Shown in pieces: positions 11,946-22,647 of a stretch of DNA of 64,000 nucleotides. The position numbers were made by a program, and so were the translations under genes. Below the pieces are notes generated by a model that saw only the letters and a program-made list of their open reading frames with translations, was not told the DNA's origin and did no database searches. Position 1 is the first letter of the stretch. Each line of letters opens with the position of its first letter. This stretch comes from Combretum micranthum (taxonomy: Eukaryota; Streptophyta; Magnoliopsida; Myrtales; Combretaceae), in assembly GCA_024138025.1 (NCBI GenBank), contig JAMXBD010002767.1, positions 62,001 to 126,000 of the forward strand, given 5' to 3'.

Positions 11946-12103
11946 TTCCCCCTCTCCTCAAAAGGATTCGTCCTCGAATCAAAAGCATCACCTACATCAA
12001 AAGGACTAAGATCAGCAACATTAAAGGTTGCACTAACATTATACTCACCAGGTAAGTCCACTTTATAGGCATTATGATCCTTCAAGTATCTGAAATGGAC
12101 CAT
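11678..12103 (-). pseudogene. Element A pol C-terminus with CR-like motif, crossing into the LTR
   Basis: This 141-codon frame continues the integrase tail after a frameshift near 12090. It begins around [19 protein letters not shown] and passes an acidic stretch. It ends with GPITRARAKKLQQAYNNHF and about 45 further residues before the stop at 11678. The last 89 codons lie inside the 3' LTR. A basic TRARAKKLQ motif at the end of a pol that overlaps the LTR matches what is known of CRM elements, whose terminal CR motif is thought to guide insertion to centromeric chromatin. That role is inferred from the family only. A related motif is present at 45086-45319. Confidence 0.75.
11946..11960 (-). 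other. Polypurine tract of element A
   Basis: On the minus strand GAGGAGAGGGGGAA directly precedes the TGTTACG start of the 3' LTR. This is the expected primer for plus-strand DNA synthesis. It lies inside the pol reading frame, because the frame crosses into the LTR. Confidence 0.85.
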
Positions 12104-12770
12104 CTCCTCTTGGATTCAATTTAGACTTTCGTTGTATTGGAAACCGCTCTTTGCGAAAATGAACCCAAACCCAATCTCCGGGTTGAAAAATCATAGGTCT
12201 CCTTCCTTTGTTCACCCTTGAAGCTACCTTGGCATTTTGTTGCTCAATTCGGTCCTTCACCTGTTTATGTAGCTTCCTCACAAAATCTGCCTTAGATTCA
12301 GCATCAAAACTAACAAACTTGTTAGGCGGTAATGGCAATAAATCAATAGGAGATAGTGGATTAAAACCATAAACAATCTCAAATGGAGAACAATGAGTAG
12401 TGCTATGAATAGCCCTATTATATGCAAACTCCACAAAAGGTAGGCAATCCTCCCAAGTCCTAATGTTTTTCTCTATTATTGCCCTCAACAATTGAATCAA
12501 AGTGCGATTTACCACCTCCGTTTGTCCATCCGTTTGTGGGTGACAGGTAGTTGAAAACATGAGCTTAGTCCCCAACTTTCCCCACAAAACTCTCCAGAAA
12601 TGACTCAAAAATTTTACATCCCTATCACTAACAATGCTTTTAGGTATGCCATGCAAACGCACTACCTCTCTAAAGAACAAATCAGCAATGAATGTAGCAT
12701 CATCAGTTTTATGACATGGAATAAAATGAGCCATTTTACTAAACCTATCAACCACCACAAAAACTATCAT
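12072..12770 (-). pseudogene. Element A integrase core and C-terminal part
   Basis: This 232-codon frame begins in [14 protein letters not shown]. Catalytic Asp is residue 49 in the SDRD motif and catalytic Glu is residue 85 in [11 protein letters not shown], with 35 residues between, as in retroviral-type integrases. The first catalytic Asp lies in the preceding frame (12748-13059). The C-terminal half holds [15 protein letters not shown], the usual nucleic-acid-binding region. The frame is separated from the upstream zinc-finger piece by a one-base shift in the AGTTTTTGT run near 12766. It stops near 12072, where a second shift moves the coding into the next frame. Confidence 0.88.
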
Positions 12771-13059
12771 GTCCTTTCCTAGTCCTAGGCAATCCTAGTA
12801 CAAAATCCATAGACACAGCAGTCCAAGGTTCATCAGGAACAGGTAATGGTGTATATAATCCATGTGGTTGTAGTTTAGACTTAGCCTCCTTACATGTAAT
12901 GCAATGTTGACAAACTTTATGCACATCATGTCTCATGCCAGGCCAGAAAAAGTGTTCATGCAGCATATCATAGGTCTTATCTACCCCGAAATGCCCCATT
13001 AAGCCCCCTCCATGTGCTTCCTTAACCAACAATTCCCTAATAGATCCTTTGGAATGCAC
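12748..13059 (-). pseudogene. Element A integrase N-terminal zinc finger
   Basis: This 103-codon frame carries the H2C2 zinc finger (His16, His23, Cys53, Cys56) that precedes the integrase core. It is followed by a linker and the first catalytic Asp in [12 protein letters not shown]. It breaks after RTRKGHD because of a frameshift. Upstream, 13060-13105 also carries integrase-linker coding ([17 protein letters not shown]) in another frame, so two more single-base shifts separate this piece from RNase H. Confidence 0.87.
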
Positions 13060-13105
13060 AATTTATTCTTCTTAAACAAGAATCCATTGGACACAAAGTA
13101 ATCAT

Positions 13106-14767
13106 TTATTCCAGTCCCATCAACACAAGCATTAAAAATTCAGAAAAATCAACATCTGTTGGATACAAATCTTTTACTAACTCAAAACCTAGCAAAGAAG
13201 TACTAAGAGAGTTAAGTAAAGCATACCTCCTGGAAAGTGCATCAGCAACAATATTTTCCTTACCTTGCTTGTATTTGATCACATATGGGAATGTTTCAAT
13301 GAATTCCACCCACTTGGCATGCCTCCGGTTCAGCTTATCTTGACCTTTCAGATGTTTCAAGCTTTCATGATCAGTATGTATGACAAACTCCTTAGGCCAA
13401 AGGTAGTGTTGCCATGTTTGTAAGGCTCGAACTAAGGCATACAACTCCTTGTCATATGTTGGATACTTCAATGCCGCTCCACTCAACTTTTCACTGAAGT
13501 ACATTAGTGGCCTGTGGTCCTGCATTAAAACAGCTCCAATTCCTATGCCACTAGCATCACATTCAATCTCAAAAGTTTTGTCAAAATCAGGTAAAGCAAG
13601 CAATGGTGCATTACACAATTTTTCTTTAAGTTCATTAAAGGCATGTTCTTGTGTATCGCCCCAAGTAAATCCAACATTCTTTTTAACAAGCTCATTCAAT
13701 GGTGCAGCAATAGTACTAAAATCCTTGATGAATCTTCTATAAAATCCAGCAAGTCCATGAAAACTCCGCACCTCACTAGCTGTCTTAGGTCTAGGCCACT
13801 CCTTAATGGCTCTAACCTTCTCTTCATCAACCTCCACTCCATGACTAGACACAACAAAACCAAGAAAATTAACCTTATCCATGCAAAAACTACACTTCTT
13901 AAGGTTTGCAAATAATTTCTCCTCCCTTAGTTTTGCCAAAACCAGTTTCACATGCACAACATGATCATTCAAAGACTTAGAGTAAATCAAAATATCATCA
14001 AAATAAACCACAACAAATTTACCTAAGTATTCACGCAGCACATGATTCATCAAACGCATAAAAGTACTAGGTGCATTTGTAAGACCAAACGGCATAACAA
14101 GCCATTCATACAAACCATATTTAGTCTTAAATGCAGTTTTCCATTCATCTCCTACTTGCATGCGTATTTGATAGTAACCGGATTTTAAATCAATTTTTGT
14201 AAACAAACACGAACCATACAATTCATCTAACATATCATCTAACCTAGGAATAGGATGACGATACTTTACAGTGATTTTATTGATGGCCCTGCAGTCTACA
14301 CACATTCTCCAAGTCCCGTCCTTCTTAGGTACTAAGATTACAGGAACCGAACAAGGACTTAAGCTCTCCCTCACATACCCCTTCTCCAGCAACTCCTCAA
14401 CCTGCTTTTGAATCTCCTTTGCCTCACTAGGATTAGTCCTATAGGCAGGTCGGTTGGGTATGGCAGCTCCAGGAATGAAGTCAATCTTATGCTCTATGCC
14501 CCTCACTGGTGGAAGTCCACTAGGCATCTCTTCTGGAAACACATCTTCAAATTCCTGCAACAAATCAGAAAACACACTAGGCAAAGATGGGTTAATATCA
14601 TTAGTGGCCAAACAAGCCCCTTTGTACAAAAGTACAAATATAGGCCTACTGGCTTTCAACGCATGCCTAACCTCACTTGTCCTAGCAATCAAACTCACAC
14701 TCTTATTCTTTTGCTCTCTAGGCCGTTCTTTATTTTGCTTTTCACTCCTCTCTTTTCTTTCTCTCAC
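13106..14767 (-). pseudogene. Element A reverse transcriptase and RNase H
   Basis: This is a 553-codon open frame. The reverse transcriptase has Asp193 in [10 protein letters not shown] and the catalytic YFDD at 255-258, preceded by [12 protein letters not shown]. RNase H follows with Asp404 (ECDAS), Glu441, Asp466 (HTDHES) and Asp509 (VADALS), so all core catalytic residues are present. These enzymes copy element RNA to DNA and remove the RNA strand inside virus-like particles. The first in-frame start-like codon is GTG at 14767. The preceding gag-protease frame ends at 14764, so the two overlap by four bases in different frames. A single gag-pol frame is usual for the clade, so I read the overlap as an indel in an AG-rich stretch. 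The frame ends early after the RNase H domain through another shift. Confidence 0.92.
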
Positions 14768-16368
14768 TCACCTTCAACGCTCTTTTTGTTTGCACTCTTA
14801 TTTTTCTCTCCCTCAAGAATGCTTTTTCTCTCTTCACGCTCTTTTCTTTCGGCCTCCTCTCTTATCCTCTCCAATTTACATTGATCTTCATACACTTCTT
14901 TAGAGGATAGTGGTGACAAAGTGGTTTTTCTTCCATCTTTGGTAAAAGTATACCTATTTAAGTAACCATCATGCATTGTTTTCCTATCAAATTGCCAAGG
15001 TCTACCTAATAAGATATCTCCAGCATGCATAGGAACAACATCACATAACACTTCATCATGATATTTACCAATGGAAAAAGAAATTAAAGCTTGCCTATTT
15101 ACCTTCACCTCGCCACAGTCGCTGAGCCACTGAAGCTTGTATGGTCTAGGATGTGAAACTGTAGGCAATCCCAATCGAGTAATTAGAAGTGTACTCACCA
15201 CATTTGTACAACTACCTCCATCAACAATCACTGCATGCCTCCCTTGCACATGGCATCGAGTATGGAATAAATTCTCTCGCTGCTCCTCATGACATTCCTC
15301 CTTCAGCTGTGTGTTAAGTGCACGCCTGGTAACAAAAATATCACCCGTCACTGGCTCCTCAACACTTCCCTCATCACTACAATCTTCCAATTCGGGCATG
15401 TTGTCATCTCCATTGTCACCATCATCTCCCTCATCATCAGTGACAACTTCACCATTTCTAACCACCATAGTCCTCCTATTAGGACATTCCCTACTAATGT
15501 GTCCAACACCCTGACACTTCCAACATTTGATATCTCTATTCCTTCCCTTCTGATCAATGATTTTGGGCTTCTCAGATGAATCCCCACTAGGCTTACCTTT
15601 TGCTACATCCACTGTAGGCTTAGTTCCACTTTTATATTCAGATTTTCCATATCCTTTCCAAGAATTATTATAACTGGAAGAAGATTTGGAAACATACCTG
15701 GTTGAACCTTTGCCTTGGAGTTGCTTCTCAATTTTAATAGCAAGATGTACTATTTCCTCCAATTCTTCATAATGTAGCAAATCCACTTTGTCGGCAATCT
15801 CTTTGTTCAAACCACCCAAGAAACGTGCCATGGTGGTCTCCTCATCTTCTACTAAATCAGCCCTAGTCAAAATCATCTCCATCTCCTTGTAGTAGTCCTC
15901 CACACTCCTACTACCTTGCTTCAACAATTGTAACCTTTGAATCAATTCCCTTTGAAAATATTTGGGAACAAATCTCTTTCTCATGACGGCCTTCAAATCG
16001 GACCAATTGTCAATAGGATACTCCAGATTCCTCCTCCTGCTAGTCACCAATTGATCCCACCAAGAAATAGCATAATCCTGAAACTGAGTTACAACCAACT
16101 TCACCTTTTTCTCTTCACTATACTGGTGACAATCAAAGATCAGATCAACTCTTTTCTCCCATTGCAAATAAGCTTCTGGATCGGACTTGCCCTGAAATAT
16201 AGGAAGTTTCAATTTAATATTACCCAAATCTCTATCTACATAGTCTTCATTCCACCTATTTCGACCAGTAATATAACCTTCCTGCATTCGGCCTCTTCCT
16301 ACACCTCTACCACCTCTTCCTCTTCTATTGGCTATCATGGTGGCACTATCCTCAAATTCTTCCTCCAC
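14764..16368 (-). pseudogene. Element A gag and protease
   Basis: The 534-codon frame starts with a basic RRGRGGRG stretch. A gag capsid-type domain covers about residues 50-220, with DPEAYLQWEKRV and WWDQLV. A CX2CX4HX4C zinc knuckle follows at residues 282-295 (CWKCQGVGHISREC), then an acidic linker. The aspartic protease active site is VDGGSCTNV at about 382-390; DGGS in place of the usual DSG or DTG is common in this plant lineage. The C-terminus is a charged K/E-rich linker. The listed start is a GTG inside the gene; coding continues upstream at 16395-16622 in another frame, so the true start is there. Confidence 0.9.
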
Positions 16369-16394
16369 ATAATCATTAGTATCCCCAACTTCAT

Positions 16395-16622
16395 CTACCT
16401 GGGGGAGGAAATTCTAACTCCTTTTACTCCACTAGAACTCGGCTCCTTTTTCTCTACAACCTGTAGCCTCAAATTAATATTTTCTATAGACTCCTTCATA
16501 TCCAGTAACATTTCAGTCAAGCGTCTATATTCCGAAGCCCTAGCATCTTGCATCAAACCCCCTTCTCTTCCTCCATCATCCTTACCAACATCAATACCCT
16601 TTCCTGACATAATTTCCTGCAA
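16395..16622 (-). pseudogene. Element A gag N-terminus
   Basis: This 75-codon frame contains the likely gag start (the methionine opening MSGKGIDVG, about 16607-16609). It has a short helical stretch, RRLTEMLLDMKESIENINLR. Its last residues lead into gag coding at 16394 after a one-base shift in a GGGGG run (16399-16403). The region between still reads QVDEVGDTNDY in the frame of the downstream gag. Confidence 0.8.
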
Positions 16623-17153
16623 AAATCAACACACGTTAAAAAAAAAAATTCCTCACAAACGCTCCCTTTCGTGTTTGCACTCTATTAGATGGAGTTGTCC
16701 ACTCGTGTTTTCTCAGGAATAAGATATATCACTCGGGTATTCCTCACACCTCTCAAGCTTGTTTTCTTTCGCGTTCTTAATTGAATCACACTTTTAGAAC
16801 GATTCCAAGAAATCAAATCTGAGATAATATGAGTGTCACAAAAAGGATCTTTTTTTTTATATCAATTTCGAATTTTTTTTTTTCAACTCAAATCACAAGA
16901 CTTGAAGATTTCAAAACCCTAACTTGTGTTTCCCTATAGATCTGAATAGATCACACCCAAAAAGATCAAAGAACAAATTTTTATGATGTAATATGAATAA
17001 AGGTGCAAACTTTTTGTTCTCACAAGAATCAAGATGTGAGCTTTATGATCTAAAAGAAATAAAGATGTAATCTTTTTGATTGATTTTTGAATTTGAATTC
17101 AAAGAAAACAAAAGATAGATAAAAAGAAGGATATAACCTGATCTAGAGCCAAA
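16623..17153 (-). other. Element A leader (5' untranslated region)
   Basis: About 530 bp of AT-rich, non-coding DNA lie between the primer site and gag. Poly-T and poly-A runs occur at 16639-16647 and 16851-16880. This is the expected place for the packaging signal, but no structure was identified. Confidence 0.75.
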
Positions 17154-17165
17154 GCTCTGATACCA
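17154..17165 (-). other. Primer binding site of element A (tRNA-iMet)
   Basis: On the minus strand TGGTATCAGAGC is a perfect 12-base complement to the 3' end of plant initiator tRNA-Met. It lies two bases inside the 5' LTR. Confidence 0.95.
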
Positions 17166-17167
17166 AA

Positions 17168-17874
17168 TGATGCGAGAACCTTCGCAATCACGCGTGAGAA
17201 CCCTTTTGGATATTATGAACCCCCAGCACAGTAATACGAAAACCCACGAATTCTATCGGTAATCAATCCCTAAGATGGATTAGAAATAGGTTTGTCTTAG
17301 TGTTTGATCTAAATAGATAGAACAAGGTCAGCCCTATCTCCGAAACACTCCACAAAGAAGGCGATCAAACTCCTTTGAATGTTCCTTAGCATGTATTCTA
17401 AATCAAGAACACAAAGATTCAAGCAAAAGCTTTGGTTTTTCATTCAACAATAATCTGTCTTTTACAAACAACCAAATAGGTTTATATAACAAACAAAACA
17501 AAGGAAAACAAATCAAAATCAAAACAAGGAATTAATACGTCCTAAATGAAACGTCAAAACAAGGAATTAATACGTCCTAAATGATGGCTGGCGGCCAATC
17601 AAAGATGGTCAAAACAAGGAATTTAATACGTCCTAAATGAATGTTGCTCTATTTGAATGTTGCTTCAAAAATATTGAAGTATTCATCCTTGGCATGCTTT
17701 AATAAGCCTTGGAAGTGATTATTGTAGGCTTGTTGAAGCTTCTTAGCTCGAGCTCTCGTGATTGGTCCTTGAGGAAAACTTATTGAACTTGAATTCCTTT
17801 GAGTTTCCGTGGTAGCCATTTGAACTTCATGTTGGTTTGAATCTAAACTTTGGACCGTTGGCTCTTTCGTAACA
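17168..17874 (-). mobile_element. Element A 5' LTR
   Basis: This 707 bp copy has the same termini as the copy at 11131-11945. It lacks a 46-bp segment and part of the tandem array. The promoter of the element should lie here on the minus strand; I did not fix a TATA box. Confidence 0.93.
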
Positions 17875-17879
17875 TAGTA
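17875..17879. repeat. Target site duplication, right copy (TAGTA)
   Basis: This is an exact match to 11126-11130. Joining the flanks restores a continuous leader of element F. Confidence 0.9.
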
Positions 17880-19137
17880 TATGTTAGATCCAATTAGAAC
17901 CTTTTAGTTTATTTAGGTAGTCATTGGTAGCATTAGATGCACAACTAGGAATAAAATCTGTATGTTTACTAATCATACAAATTTTATTATGTGCAAACTA
18001 ATCCAACTGTTTGCCATATTAAATGGAAAATTTTTAGTATGATGGAGGAAGAGATGCTTACAGATTATAGGCAATGACTTAAAGTCTTAGTAGAAGACTT
18101 GGCATTGTCAGGCATCACAAAGAACCTGGATGAAATTCTCAGTACCTAGAAGAGAGGTCTACAACCTTTGCTGAAAAATTAGCTATTTCTGATGGAAAGA
18201 GCCTTCCTCAACAATGGCACAGCAGTGGAGACTATTTACAGATTTGAGAGGCTAATTATTTAGAGAGGCGAAAACTTGGAGATAAATAATGTAGCTTTTA
18301 TAGTATCAGCTAGATCTGTGAGACCTGATCTTCCAGATTTCAGAGTCTGGATTCCTATTGGAGGCGATTGTATATATGCACATGACATTAGACATGATCA
18401 TGCTCTAGTTCAGGAGGACACTGCTTATGATGATGATTGGATGCTAACTCATGTGGTTAGAAGTAGCTTTCCCATAGATGTTTTATTATATAGGCCCCGC
18501 TATTATTCCATAAGAGGGAAGTGAGACCAGACGCTTTCTTAAACCACTTGGCAAGAGAAAGCAAGCAACAATCCAAACTACTGTTTATATGCAGAGTGTG
18601 ACTACTGCTTTAATAGATGAGAAAGAAGGCAAAAAGAGAAGAATGGAAGTTGAAAAATATGTATCTAATTACAATGATGCATGATGGATCAGGACTACTC
18701 ATGGGGGATGGATTGAGAGAGATATACCACACTTAGTACTATGGATGAGCAAAAGCCTGCTCCTAGAGGTATCCGAATGATGAATACAGATTCAACCTTG
18801 GCACCACTAGGGGATCGATAGGAGAGGATCAATATCAGTGACAGTAGCTCCAAGGAGGAGGACCATTACCCTCAGTTAGGCCCCCGAGAGAAAGACAAGG
18901 GATGATTGTACCCTAGCCCATAGAGTCAGATCCTTAATCATGATATGATGATCATGTTATTATGACTGATGATGTAATAGATGGGATGTTTTAAGAGACT
19001 TTTGATGACATATATGTATATGTAAACATATAGTATGAGGGTGATGTATGTGATTCTTTTTTATGACATTAGTAGTAGATATTATGAATAGAGTTAGTGT
19101 AATATTTGGCATGTAAATATAGCACTAACCATGGAAT
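17880..19137 (+). mobile_element. Element F internal region, 3' part
   Basis: This stretch continues the F leader after element A, holds the unrecognised ORF, and then 230 bp of AT-rich sequence without coding. It ends where the opposite-orientation LTR of element L begins. No polypurine tract or F 3' LTR is visible, so the rest of F is missing or was displaced. Confidence 0.6.
18039..18905 (+). pseudogene. Decayed ORF of about 290 codons in element F, unrecognised
   Basis: From an ATG at 18039 one frame runs with few interruptions to a TGA at 18903. The in-frame stops are TGA at 18075 and 18714, and TAG at 18147, 18180, 18261 and 18819. Two compensating shifts lie between about 18510 and 18684. 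The longest clean piece (18264-18524) includes SARSVRPDLPDFRVWIPIGG, then YAHDIRHDHALVQED and DDDWMLTHVVRSSFPIDVLL. It continues in a shifted frame with a basic stretch (RRFLKPLGKRKQ) and a charged helix. The first frame then resumes with an acidic, Ser-rich tail. No zinc knuckle, protease, RT or integrase motif is seen. It begins roughly 240 bases after the primer site, where gag would start. I do not recognise the protein. It may belong to a non-autonomous element using the Tekay machinery. Confidence 0.55.
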
Positions 19138-19749
19138 TGTCAGGCCCTATAGGATACCCTAAACGTAACAGTCTGCCACATGTCATATAAGACCCACGAA
19201 TTACTACCTTAGTCCTTCGGGAGTCTTGTATAGATGTAAGACGTCCCTTTATGACAATAGAATACTTGAACCGATGGAGATAAAGAGTTTAAATCAACAT
19301 TCAATAGCATTAGAATGTAAATCAAAACACATTTAAATAGTTGCATATAATAAGGGCATTCCCCCGCAAAAGAATATTGTTAAGAGGTCTATTATAGTCA
19401 TCCAGAGTCTTTCGGTATCCTATGGAAGTCTAAATATAAATGAATATAACTTCTAAAGGAAACGCCTAGCTCCTGTACCTGAGCCGTAGGGTGCCTCTGT
19501 CTAAGCCAGATAAACGAGTGCTGCAACAAATAAAAACTATAAGGACATAAGCTACACTAGCTTAGTGAGTGAGAACTTCCAAGATTACATTCATAACACA
19601 TTATACAAGCAAGTGATTAATCATGCATATGATATGCATCAAACGTATGGAAAACAACAGACATATGACTAACCGGAAATCATATGTGAATGGAATTTTG
19701 CCCCGCAGTCCAAGTTAGCAGATTAACGAATACTGCGGTACTACTAAAA

Positions 19750-19880
19750 TATGCCATTTTTGGATCACGATCAACCAACTTATAATTTCGTTTATGGATC
19801 ATGATTAACCAACTCAATATTTCGTTTACGGATCAGGATTAACCAACTTTTACTCTGTTTTTGGATCACGAGCAACCAGC
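19750..19880. repeat. Short tandem array in L LTR
   Basis: About four units of roughly 33-36 bp contain TTTNTGGATCA, then a short CGATTAACCAAC-like stretch (19756, 19792, 19828, 19861). It occupies the same relative LTR position as the unrelated arrays at 32471-32568, 41645-41777 and 53840-53945. Confidence 0.75.
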
Positions 19881-21952
19881 CAATGCTAATGCTCCATCCC
19901 CATTTGTGATATGAATGAGTCCATATTACTTATCAATTCCGAATAGTCAGTTATGCCAATTCCTTCGGTGATTAATTAACAATTGCAGACAATAAATCCA
20001 AATTCATCTATACAACTAATAGTTAATCACCTAGCCTCGATATTCTTATATTCATTTTCTCATATCATCAGCAAACATACATAATTCCCATTTAGCCCCA
20101 CTATACATATTCATTTATCATTGCCTAAAATCTAATGCAACTATCATTACAATTACATACAATAAATGGAATCGGGAAGAATACTCACTCAGCCATTGTA
20201 ACACCGGTCCTCTAGTAATAATAGTCCGGTGGAAGGGAATCGTCAATCTTGAGGTCACCTAAAAAGGAAGAAATACCCTAATGAGTATTTCATCACTTAA
20301 CTAAACCAAACTATTAAACAAAACTAGTAATTTCGTAATTCTTGTCATTTGTGGAAGTCCCGAATTAAAACGGCTGTAACTTGGTTATTTTAACTCGGAA
20401 TTTCTCAAATTATAGGTCGATTTCTATCTACTTCAAGATCTATCTATTTCTAATATTATTGCCAAGTTTTGAAAACGTTTAGGTCTCGAAACATTCTGAT
20501 CAGTAGCGAAATCCAATTCCGAAAATAGTTTTGTGAATGTTTGAAATGTTTCTACTATATAGATCAAACATACATGCAATATTGATGATTTCCTATCATG
20601 AATGGCATGTTATGAGCTTTGATGTATGCATGTTTTTGACGATATTACTAAAAGAAAATTTTAGAAACTCTTTATTTTGCAAGACTCCGTGAATACTTAC
20701 TCTTGAGAAGACTAGTTTCATGACTTTGATCATTCTCTCTTGTTTCGGGATTATTTCTTAGGAAAGACTAGTTATCCTTGCTAAACTTGAATCTTTATTA
20801 CATCTATTTCTTAAGGCCTTGTGTCTTCATAAAAATCCCCATTTTACACTTTGTAAACATGTTTTAAATGGGGCTATTCCAAATCCGAATTTTGTACAAG
20901 GGTTTTTAAAATGATTTCTTCAAGAAAAACTCATTTGACACTTTAAAATTTAAGGCTCTAATATACCTATCCCTTAAGATTTCATTTCTTAAATAAAACT
21001 TTCATTTAGAGTTTGAAAAATAGGTGTTTTCATGGTATTACTCCTAAATTACGAATTTCTTAAAATGACAAGCAATTCAAAATTTCCTACTTTATTTGTA
21101 CTACTTGTTTTACATATTATTCTTAGCAAATCCCATCTCAACTTATAAAAATCATCACTTGATGATATCCATTACCTATACTCTTCATTTTTTATATAAA
21201 ACACGAGTTTTGGAGTTGATAAAAGGGTTTTTAAGGCATAGTGTTGAAACCATCCGCATTTTCATTTGACCATTTCAAACAATTAATTTTCCTTTTTGAG
21301 TTTCTTGTCTCATCTACTTAAAGATCTACAAACTATAATATTTATATACACAAGGAAAAGGTCTTTATGATCATTAATGCACTAAAAAACAAAATATCCA
21401 TAAGATCATAAATGTCAAGTATAATATGAGTATTTAAATGCTAGATCTACTCCTTAAGATGCATGAAATGGAGTTGAAAACATGAAATAGATTTTTGTGC
21501 AAGATCTTTACTTTACTTACTACTACATGCATGATGAACATGAAGATCATCCTATAAAAACACATTTCAATACAAGATCTACTCTTGTGATGGCTTGATA
21601 TTCATGTAGTAGTATTTTCTTGTCCCTAGCAAGAGCTCATGCGGACTTAAAGATGAAAATACTCATGAATGGTCTTGCCATTACAAAGTTTAATGGTAGA
21701 AAGGTAAAGATTCATCACCTAAAGCATGGAATAAGAGGAGAAATGAAGAAGGAAAATAAATTTGTGTGAGTGTGTGTGTGTGATAGGGGGTCACGGCATC
21801 AAGGAGAAAAGAGAGAGAGTTTTTACTTAAGTGAAAAAATAAAAGAGTAAAAATGAGGAGAGAGAGTATAAAAGGATATATATAAAGGAGTAAATTAGGG
21901 TTAATGGTTTAATAAATTGAATAAAAAGAACACAATTAAGGGTAAAAGAGGA

Positions 21953-21978
21953 GGGGGGGGGGGGGGGGGGGGGGGGGG
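21953..21978. repeat. G26 homopolymer
   Basis: This is an uninterrupted G run inside the L LTR, next to GCGCCGGCC. The matching place in element B reads GGCGCTATTTTGGGGGTATG, so the run probably grew from a short GGGGG. Confidence 0.95.
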
Positions 21979-22598
21979 TATGCGCCGGCCATAGGAGAGA
22001 AGAGAGGGAGAGAAAACAATTTTTGTAAAATTTTTCAAATTAAAATGTGCAATGAAATGTATTGGAAAAGTAATTGTAAGGAATGTGATGTAATAAGGTA
22101 TGGTTTAGTTGTAAGGATATAAAAATAGGGTATGGTTTGTGAGTGTGAGTAGGTATGGGCTTATACTTGTGAATGTAATGATAGTAATCAAGATAATTAA
22201 TTTACCGGTAGTAAAGAAATAAGAGAAAAGGGCTATATCTGTAATTTTTATAATCGAAAAATTATAAAATATATATTTGAAATCCTTATTAAATTTCGAT
22301 TCTAAAGAGTATTCTAGAATATTTTTCGAATTTCGAGTCCCAGGGCCCACTTTTTCGTAATAGATCTCGAGAAGGCTTGGAATAGAAAATTTTTCAAAAT
22401 CAGATCTTTTATGGTTTGAATATACTTTAAAACAATATTCTAGACCAAATCATTTTACAAAAGTTCCTTAGTTTAGAATCGAAGGAAAGCCGGATCTAGG
22501 GTTCTTAGGTTTCTCTCCCAAGCTCAAGCTATTCGGTTTAGGGTTTTGGTTTCCAGTTCCCAAAGTCTATTTGGTTACTAGGAAAACCATGGTTTACA

Positions 22599-22647
22599 AC
22601 CTACCCACCTTAAATAAAGTTTTGTCCTCAAAACTGGACTAACGTAT
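22599..22647 (-). other. Polypurine tract and pol end of element L
   Basis: On the minus strand AACTTTATTTAAGGTGGGTAGG precedes the LTR start. It is preceded by CAGTTTTGAGGACAAAAC, which matches the same place in element B (35062-35100). After 49 bp it is cut by the P1 LTR. Confidence 0.8.

Larger units (their letters stand above)
11131..17874 (-). mobile_element. Element A: near-complete CRM-like Ty3/gypsy retrotransposon
   Basis: The element is 6744 bp long on the minus strand. In coding order it has a 5' LTR (17874-17168), a tRNA-iMet primer site, a leader, gag, protease, reverse transcriptase, RNase H and integrase. A polypurine tract and 3' LTR (11945-11131) follow, and perfect TAGTA duplications flank the whole. 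Outside a variable tandem array the LTRs differ by about four substitutions in roughly 600 aligned bases (hand count), so the insertion is recent. Pol runs into the 3' LTR, there is no classical chromodomain, and the tail carries a GPITRARAKKLQ motif. From family knowledge I assign it to the CRM clade with moderate confidence. Reading is broken by about six frameshifts, so it is non-autonomous as written. Confidence 0.92.
19138..22598 (-). mobile_element. Element L 3' LTR (Tekay-like)
   Basis: The 3461 bp run from TGTCAGGCCCTATAGGATAC to ATGGTTTACA. The order of motifs matches element B: a GGGCATTCCCCCGC box near 19354, a short tandem array at 19750-19880, and a conserved TTAACTCGGAATTTC block near 20390. 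Near 21950 is a purine/G tract, and the end resembles AGGGTTTTGG. It is followed by a polypurine tract, which makes it the 3' LTR of a minus-strand element. Confidence 0.85.

Noticed and set aside
14764..14767. Programmed frameshift between gag-protease and pol of element A
   Set aside because: There is no slippery heptamer or clear downstream structure, the overlap is four bases with a stop just upstream in the pol frame, and the clade normally uses one frame. An indel is simpler.
14408..16722. Several plus-strand open frames across the element A coding region
   Set aside because: They lie antisense to well-supported gag and pol domains, have no motifs of their own, and are shadows of the real frames.
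17154..17165. tRNA gene fragment from the match to tRNA-iMet
   Set aside because: Only the 12 bases of the retrotransposon primer site match; there is no cloverleaf.
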